From Dehalococcoidia bacterium (GTDB taxonomy: Bacteria > Chloroflexota > Dehalococcoidia > Dehalococcoidales > W498), in contig JAUWEU010000027.1 of NCBI GenBank assembly GCA_030608125.1, positions 1-8,321 of the forward strand: a stretch of DNA of 8,321 bases, read 5' to 3'. Both the position numbers and the translations under genes were made by a program. Shown here in pieces: positions 5,858 to 8,321 of this stretch. A model generated the notes under the pieces. It was given only the letters and a program-made list of their open reading frames with translations. It was not told the origin of the DNA and did not search any database. Within the stretch, counting starts at the first letter, position 1. Each line of letters begins with the position of its first letter.

Positions 5858-6088
5858 CTAGGATAGGTCTTTCTTGATCTGCTCAAACTCTTCTCTGGAT
5901 ATTTCTCCCTTGGCATAGCGTTCTTTAGCTATATCTAGCGGGCTGCGTTTTGGAGTAGAGTTACCTCGCTCAGTTAGCTTCTTAATTCCCCACACGATGA
6001 GGGCAATGAGTCCTCCCCAAAATACCACCATCCATACTATCATCCACCAGCCCATACTTATAGGCATATCCCACATATGCCACATCAT
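5858..6088 (-). CDS. Met/Trp-rich membrane protein with C-terminal SHOCT domain
   Basis: A 76-residue protein with one transmembrane helix (about 14-35, ending IVWGIKK) and a SHOCT motif (about 50-76: SPLDIAKERYAKGEISREEFEQIK). The lysines after the helix place the C-terminus in the cytoplasm and the N-terminus outside. The first 20 residues hold seven methionines (1, 2, 5, 8, 12, 16, 20), His4 and five tryptophans, with Met spaced at three to four residues, so several could line one helix face and bind Cu(I). SHOCT domains are short oligomerisation modules of unknown function. AGGAGGTGAT (6091-6100) is a near-perfect ribosome binding site. It is the first gene of the apparent copper operon. 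A copper-related role is inferred from composition and neighbours; other SHOCT membrane proteins have no known function. Confidence 0.87.
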   Translation of the reverse strand: MMWHMWDMPISMGWWMIVWMVVFWGGLIALIVWGIKKLTERGNSTPKRSPLDIAKERYAKGEISREEFEQIKKDLS

Positions 6089-6168
6089 ATCACCTCCTCA
6101 AACCAAGATAAATAGTCTACCAGCCTAACTTATTACTCTTTATGGTAACGCCGTATTGTAGCAAGGTT
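6089..6168 (-). other. 80-base spacer between the Fe-S operon and the copper operon
   Basis: No terminator-like hairpin with a T run is seen after the IscU-DUF59 stop. An extended -10-like TGG-TAGACT lies on the minus strand about 18 bases before the SHOCT ribosome binding site but has no good -35 box. I recognise no CsoR- or CopY-type operator. The copper genes may therefore be partly read from the upstream Fe-S operon. Confidence 0.3.
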
Positions 6169-6804
6169 TTATCCCTCAAATTCAACTGTTACCTCTTTTA
6201 CATCCCAGAGGGGTTCTATCTTCTCTGTTATTTCCTCCTTTATTGCGGAGGCAAACTGGTGGTCTGGAGGCAAGTCGATTACCACGCGGACAGTTCCATC
6301 CTTGACCTCAATATCTCGTACTAGGTTGGTACGTACCAAATCTAGTCCAGCCATAGGGTTCATAACTTTCTTGAGGCGCTTACGCACCACTTCTACCGTG
6401 GTGGGCTTTTTCTCCTTAACCAGACCGTGGCGCTCTTCATAGTTTTCAATAGCCGAACGTAAACCTTCCACAGCCAGTACTGAGCAATGAACTTTTATTT
6501 TGGGAAGCCCTCCCAGGGCTTCCGAGGCCTGCTTCCAAGTAATCTTCTTGGCTTCATCCAGCGTCCTTCCCTTGGCCAACTCCGTGATGATAGAGCCAGT
6601 AGCAATGTTGGAGGCACAGCCGTAAGATTCAAACTTGATGTCTGTGAGTTTATTCGTATTGGGGTCAACACTTATATAGACTGCAACCATATCGCCGCAG
6701 GCCGGACTGCCTTCTATCGCCTTACCGTCGGCATTCTCAATCTTACCCACATTGCGGGGGTGACGAAAGTGTTCCAGTACCGTTTCACTATATGGAAATT
6801 TCAT
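6169..6804 (-). CDS. nifU: Fe-S scaffold IscU/NifU N-domain fused to a MIP18/DUF59 domain
   Basis: A 211-residue protein with two domains. Residues 1-127 are an IscU-type Fe-S scaffold with every cluster ligand: C36 and D38 in SPACGD, C63 in YGCASN, and H106-C107 in VHCSVLA. Residues about 135-211 (VRKRLKKVMNP, then LDLVRTNLVRDIEV, then a hydrophobic beta strand ending VKEVTVEFEG) match the MIP18/DUF59 fold of SufT, PaaD and the N-termini of some ApbC proteins. They do not match the NifU C-terminal Nfu domain, because there is no CxxC. The usual TSPGCP cysteine of DUF59 is absent too (LPPDHQF here). The protein should build or pass on Fe-S clusters in the cytoplasm, with DUF59 perhaps aiding transfer. 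Its GGAGG ribosome binding site lies within the end of the NifS gene and the two reading frames are two bases apart, so they are tightly coupled. Confidence 0.93.
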   Translation of the reverse strand: MKFPYSETVLEHFRHPRNVGKIENADGKAIEGSPACGDMVAVYISVDPNTNKLTDIKFESYGCASNIATGSIITELAKGRTLDEAKKITWKQASEALGGLPKIKVHCSVLAVEGLRSAIENYEERHGLVKEKKPTTVEVVRKRLKKVMNPMAGLDLVRTNLVRDIEVKDGTVRVVIDLPPDHQFASAIKEEITEKIEPLWDVKEVTVEFEG

Positions 6805-6806
6805 CT

Positions 6807-7988
6807 CTAGCCCTCCTTTTCTTCTTTGCCCAGTGGGCTGATACTCCTCAGCTCCCGCACTACCTCAGCCAGTGTCCACACCACGGCGTCGACATCTTCC
6901 ACGGTGTTGTAACGCCCGAAGGTAAAACGGATCGACCCGTGCACCCTTTCGTGGTCACCACCGATGCCGAAGATAACGTGGCTACCCTCCAGAGAGCGGC
7001 TGAAGCAGGCGGAGCCGGTGCTCACAGCAAAACCGTGCATATCCAGATGCAGGGTAATAGACTCACCCTCTATAAAGTGGAACGAGATATTGGCGTTCTG
7101 CGGGAGCCTCTTCCAGCGATGTCCATTAAGGGTAGTATCCGGTATTTCGGATAGTATACGGTCAATAATATGGTCACGCATTGCTTGTAGCTGCCCGGTT
7201 TCTTCCGGCGTGACTAGCTCTATCGCCTTGGCGAACCCCACCGCGCCGGGTATGTTTTCCAGCCCCGCCCGGAGGTCGAATTCCTGAAATCCTCCATCTA
7301 CCCACTTGGCTATCTTTGTCCCTTGACGGATGTATAGTCCTCCCATGCCTTTTGGCCCATGGATGGTATGGGCAGATACTGTGATTAAATCCACGGGTAT
7401 CCTCCTGACATCGAGGGTAATCCTGGGAAAGGTATGAGTGGCGTCAGTATGAAACAATACGCCCTTCTCGTGGCAGATGCGACCGATATTTTCAATATCC
7501 TGAATGGTGCCAATCTCCTGGTTGGCATGCTGGATGGAGACCAGAATGGTCTCGTTTGTGATGGAATCCCTAAGTTTATCAAGGTCGACAAAGCCGTCAC
7601 TATCCACATCCAGATAGGTCGCCTGGAAGCCCTGCTTCTCAAGGGCTCTGGTACTGTTAAGTACCGGGAAATCCTCGATTTTTGACACAATTAGGTGGTT
7701 CCCTTTCCTGCTACCAAGAGCCAGCGCCACTCCCTTCAGAGCGATGTTTGAGGATTCAGTGCTTCCTGAGGTGAAAATAAACTCTTCCGGTGCTGCCCCT
7801 ATAGCTACAGCAAGGGCTTCTCTAGCGCCATCCAAGACTTCTCGAGCTTCTATGCCCTGAGAGTAGGCAAACTCCGAGGTAGCCACGGCGTACTTATCGA
7901 AGAAGTATGGCTTCATTGCCTCCAGTACGCGTTCATCCAAACGGGTGGCTGCTGAATTGTCCAGATATGCCTGTTGTCTGTCTAACAT
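6807..7988 (-). CDS. nifS: NifS/IscS-like protein lacking the PLP-binding lysine
   Basis: A 393-residue class V aminotransferase-fold protein, normal NifS length. It keeps GSTES (75-79), the catalytic-loop cysteine C328 in TGSACFS, N156, D182, H207 and the C-terminal IRFTFGRYNT. Aligned by eye to E. coli IscS, the PLP-forming lysine K206 of SGHKLYGPKG is T208 here (SAHTIHGPKG); K213 is the second lysine of that motif and is not the cofactor lysine. The PLP-stacking H104 is D106, the PLP-contacting Q183 is H185, and the GNPSS-H and RSGT motifs are altered. It therefore probably has little or no cysteine desulfurase activity, but could still carry sulfur on C328 or shape the scaffold complex. 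A lysine-less IscS that still binds IscU is known from Archaeoglobus fulgidus. AGGAGGAAGAT precedes the ATG. It follows the DsrE2-like gene by 12 bases and precedes the scaffold gene by two. Confidence 0.93.
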   Translation of the reverse strand: MLDRQQAYLDNSAATRLDERVLEAMKPYFFDKYAVATSEFAYSQGIEAREVLDGAREALAVAIGAAPEEFIFTSGSTESSNIALKGVALALGSRKGNHLIVSKIEDFPVLNSTRALEKQGFQATYLDVDSDGFVDLDKLRDSITNETILVSIQHANQEIGTIQDIENIGRICHEKGVLFHTDATHTFPRITLDVRRIPVDLITVSAHTIHGPKGMGGLYIRQGTKIAKWVDGGFQEFDLRAGLENIPGAVGFAKAIELVTPEETGQLQAMRDHIIDRILSEIPDTTLNGHRWKRLPQNANISFHFIEGESITLHLDMHGFAVSTGSACFSRSLEGSHVIFGIGGDHERVHGSIRFTFGRYNTVEDVDAVVWTLAEVVRELRSISPLGKEEKEG

Positions 7989-8000
7989 ATCTTCCTCCTG

Positions 8001-8321
8001 TTATATGAAGAGGGTCACACTTGATTCTCTAGCCTCACTTATGTAGGTGCCAACTGCACAGTAATCCGAAATCAAATCATCGCGCAGGTCTTCCTTCTTT
8101 ATCCCCATTATTTCCATGGTCATGTCGCAGGCAAGGATTTTGCCTCCAAGCTCCTTGAAATCCTGTAGCAGCCTCTCCAAAGATACCACGCCAGCCTTTT
8201 TCATCTTCCATTTCACCATCCGCTTGCCAAGTCCCAGCATGTTCATCTTGGAGAGAGGCCCCTTGTCCAGGCCTCCTTTCTTGAGACGCTGAAGTCCCCA
8301 GAAGGTAAAGTAAAGTGATAC
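8001..8321 (-). CDS. DsrE/DsrF/DrsH-like (DsrE2) sulfur-carrier protein, 5' end outside the window
   Basis: The last 106 residues of a DsrE2-type protein. The frame is open to the window edge, so the gene starts beyond base 8321; an in-frame ATG at 8246 would cut the domain and is not the real start. Visible hallmarks are FTFWGLQRLKK near the edge, KMNMLGLGKRMVKWKMKK, the conserved cysteine in ACDMTMEIMGI (visible residue 65) and the C-terminal SSVTLFI. A further cysteine lies in DYCAVGTYI (visible residue 88), where I recall Gly or Ala as usual. Proteins of this family bind persulfide or polysulfide on the conserved cysteine and relay sulfur between enzymes; some are membrane-attached. It lies 12 bases upstream of the NifS-like gene in the same direction, so it may hand sulfur to C328 of that protein or directly to the IscU scaffold. 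The family call is firm; the partner is inferred. Confidence 0.9.
   Translation of the reverse strand, partial: VSLYFTFWGLQRLKKGGLDKGPLSKMNMLGLGKRMVKWKMKKAGVVSLERLLQDFKELGGKILACDMTMEIMGIKKEDLRDDLISDYCAVGTYISEARESSVTLFI

Noticed and set aside
7350..7352. K213 of the NifS-like protein as the PLP lysine
   Set aside because: Counting in E. coli IscS from C328 back places the cofactor lysine K206 in the His-Lys of SGHK, five residues before the GPK lysine. K213 matches the latter, which active enzymes have in addition.
8001..8246. A complete 81-residue protein starting at the ATG at 8246
   Set aside because: The frame continues without a stop to the window edge and encodes conserved DsrE2 sequence (FTFWGL) upstream of this ATG, so it is an internal Met.

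Overview
This 8.3 kb window reads as a compact bacterial accessory block for thiol redox, copper handling and sulfur / Fe-S chemistry. Base composition is moderate by eye (near 50% GC). The protein styles (AhpF-like thioredoxin reductase with a small glutaredoxin, a NifS/IscU pair of archaeal or anaerobe flavour, a DsrE2-type protein, Crp/Fnr control) suggest an anaerobic or microaerobic sediment or groundwater bacterium. Chloroflexota (Dehalococcoidia-like) is my best guess, but this is low-confidence inference; no rRNA or marker gene is present.

Layout. (1) 1-167: intergenic DNA upstream of a minus-strand gene whose ATG is the first three bases of the window. It holds an FNR-like palindrome (82-95) placed exactly as a class II activator site relative to a candidate -10 box. 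(2) 168-848, minus: a Crp/Fnr-family regulator starting at TTG, with no cysteines. (3) 849-1050: a divergent promoter region. (4) 1051-2420, plus: a three-gene redox operon of a 48-residue zinc-ribbon / heavy-metal-binding-like protein, a CPYC glutaredoxin-like protein and an AhpF-type flavoprotein disulfide reductase. (5) 2454-6088, minus: a copper operon read SHOCT membrane protein, SAM methyltransferase, CopA Cu(I) ATPase, 51-residue YHS/TRASH protein. A CRP-like palindrome with a -10 box sits upstream of copA. (6) 6169-8321, minus: an Fe-S / sulfur operon read DsrE2-like protein (5' end outside the window), NifS-like protein, IscU fused to a MIP18/DUF59 domain.

How the parts may work together. 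CopA exports Cu(I), and the YHS and SHOCT proteins look like metal-handling accessories. The reductase and glutaredoxin should keep thiols reduced, probably from NADH. Copper damages Fe-S clusters and thiols, so neighbouring Fe-S assembly and redox genes make sense as one stress island. The most striking point is that the NifS-like protein has threonine (T208) where active cysteine desulfurases carry the PLP-binding lysine, and also lacks the PLP-stacking histidine and the PLP-contacting glutamine, yet keeps the sulfur-carrying cysteine (C328). It lies between a DsrE-type sulfur carrier and an intact IscU scaffold fused to DUF59. This suggests Fe-S assembly in which sulfur does not come from cysteine by PLP chemistry, like the lysine-less IscS described from Archaeoglobus fulgidus.
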